DNA of 48,261 nucleotides, taken from contig CAZDDY010000002.1 in the NCBI GenBank assembly GCA_964504455.1, positions 1-48,261 of the forward strand, given 5' to 3'. A program made the translations under genes and the position numbers. This document shows positions 47,968-48,261 of the stretch, piece after piece (position 1 is the stretch's first letter; the number at the start of each line of letters is the position of its first letter). This DNA is from CAZDDY01 sp964504455. GTDB taxonomy: Bacteria; Patescibacteriota; Minisyncoccia; Phycocordibacterales; UBA9973. The notes under the pieces are model-generated. The model saw nothing but the letters and a program-made list of their open reading frames with translations. It was not told where the DNA came from and did not search any database.

Positions 47968-48261
47968 CTACGCTCCTCTTTTACTCAAAAATTTTGTACG
48001 ATCACTCTTTGAAAAATGTTCAATTGCATAGCGAAGCATGGTGCGAGGCATTTTGTGAGCATGTACATCCAAGAACTTTACAAGCTTTTCTTTGCTAACT
48101 TTTTTACCCGTTTCTCGAAGCATCCAACCAACTGCCTTGTGCATAAGATCATGTGTGTGAGTAAAAAACTGTGGAGCGAGAAAATACGTCAACTTTTCAT
48201 TTCCTTGTTTGATTTGATAAAAAGACGAAAGCACCACAATCCTATTCATCCAAAGGTTCTT
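47968..48261 (-). CDS. AlkD-family DNA alkylation repair protein, partial
   Basis: The visible 97 residues are the C-terminal part of a HEAT-like repeat DNA glycosylase of the AlkD/AlkC family: LWMNRIVVLSSFYQIKQG, then DLMHKAVGWMLRETGKKVSK, then the family hallmark HAHKMPRTMLRYAIE. It removes alkylated bases. The frame stays open to the end of the window, so the N-terminus lies beyond it. Confidence 0.9.
   Translation of the reverse strand, partial: KNLWMNRIVVLSSFYQIKQGNEKLTYFLAPQFFTHTHDLMHKAVGWMLRETGKKVSKEKLVKFLDVHAHKMPRTMLRYAIEHFSKSDRTKFLSKRGA

Noticed and set aside
1..48261. UGA reassigned to Gly as in some CPR lineages
   Set aside because: All recognised proteins read through without in-frame TGA, and TGA serves as a stop in two ATGA junctions.
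1..48261. Insertion sequences, prophage or CRISPR arrays
   Set aside because: No transposase, integrase, phage structural gene or regular repeat-spacer array was seen.

Overview
The window looks like a stretch of a Candidate Phyla Radiation (Patescibacteria, probably Parcubacteria-type) genome assembled from a metagenome. Pointers are a tandem array of small two-helix T4SS-pilin-like proteins, a 1.9 kb-codon secreted surface protein ending in a peptidoglycan-binding domain, solute-binding proteins held by N-terminal membrane anchors without their transporters, tight gene packing, AT-rich housekeeping genes and very few Shine-Dalgarno-like sequences. There is no rRNA, so the lineage cannot be fixed. 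Three 100-N blocks are scaffold gaps of unknown true size.

Layout. 1-291: three tRNA genes on the minus strand. 434-1868: two membrane proteins on plus, one with an SPFH-like region. 1910-10422 (minus): apparently one long, nearly gapless gene string running from a metal-site-degenerate MBL protein through a small membrane protein, gyrA and a solute-binding protein into six pilin-like genes. 10474-11763: rpsA behind a structured leader containing an intrinsic terminator. 11789-12769: dgkA and pth on minus. 12861-16193: lepB-hisS-def-fmt. 16190-21307: hpf, a gap-truncated DUF167 gene, tRNA-Asn, and small or enzymatic genes (EEP nuclease/phosphatase, OmdA-like, histidine phosphatase, PQ-loop-like, cold shock protein, matrixin-like protease). 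21360-29071: cell-surface region (giant surface protein, CAP-domain protein). 29113-31414: transglutaminase-like protein, msrB, msrA and an ECF-like sigma factor. 31477-37091: SET-domain protein, secG, a peptide-type solute-binding protein, RNase J and an MFS transporter. 37092-42116: HtrA protease, MutY-like glycosylase and M1 aminopeptidase. 42185-44430: pyrC and pyrD, more GC-rich than their surroundings. 44633-48261: ABC exporter, an ATP-grasp-like protein behind a structured leader, and a partial AlkD-type DNA repair gene.

Functional threads. lepB, secG, the pilin-like proteins, the giant surface protein, the CAP protein, HtrA and the matrixin-like protease together describe secretion and upkeep of a decorated surface. 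def and fmt (with hisS, pth, rpsA and hpf) form a translation group. msrA and msrB, mutY and alkD are repair functions. pyrD and pyrC catalyse consecutive reactions in pyrimidine synthesis, but no other step is present here.

The strongest unusual signal is transcriptional. At eleven genes (twelve including one tentative ten-codon frame) a -10 hexamer, nearly always with an upstream TGn, lies exactly 6 or 7 bases before the start codon, which places the transcription start on or next to the start codon itself. This predicts widespread leaderless mRNAs and was used to choose several starts. Other leading observations are the pilin-like array, the rpsA leader RNA, a Fe-S-less MutY with Glu at the catalytic Asp position, and a 37-bp duplication at both edges of the third gap that suggests the gap may be artificial.
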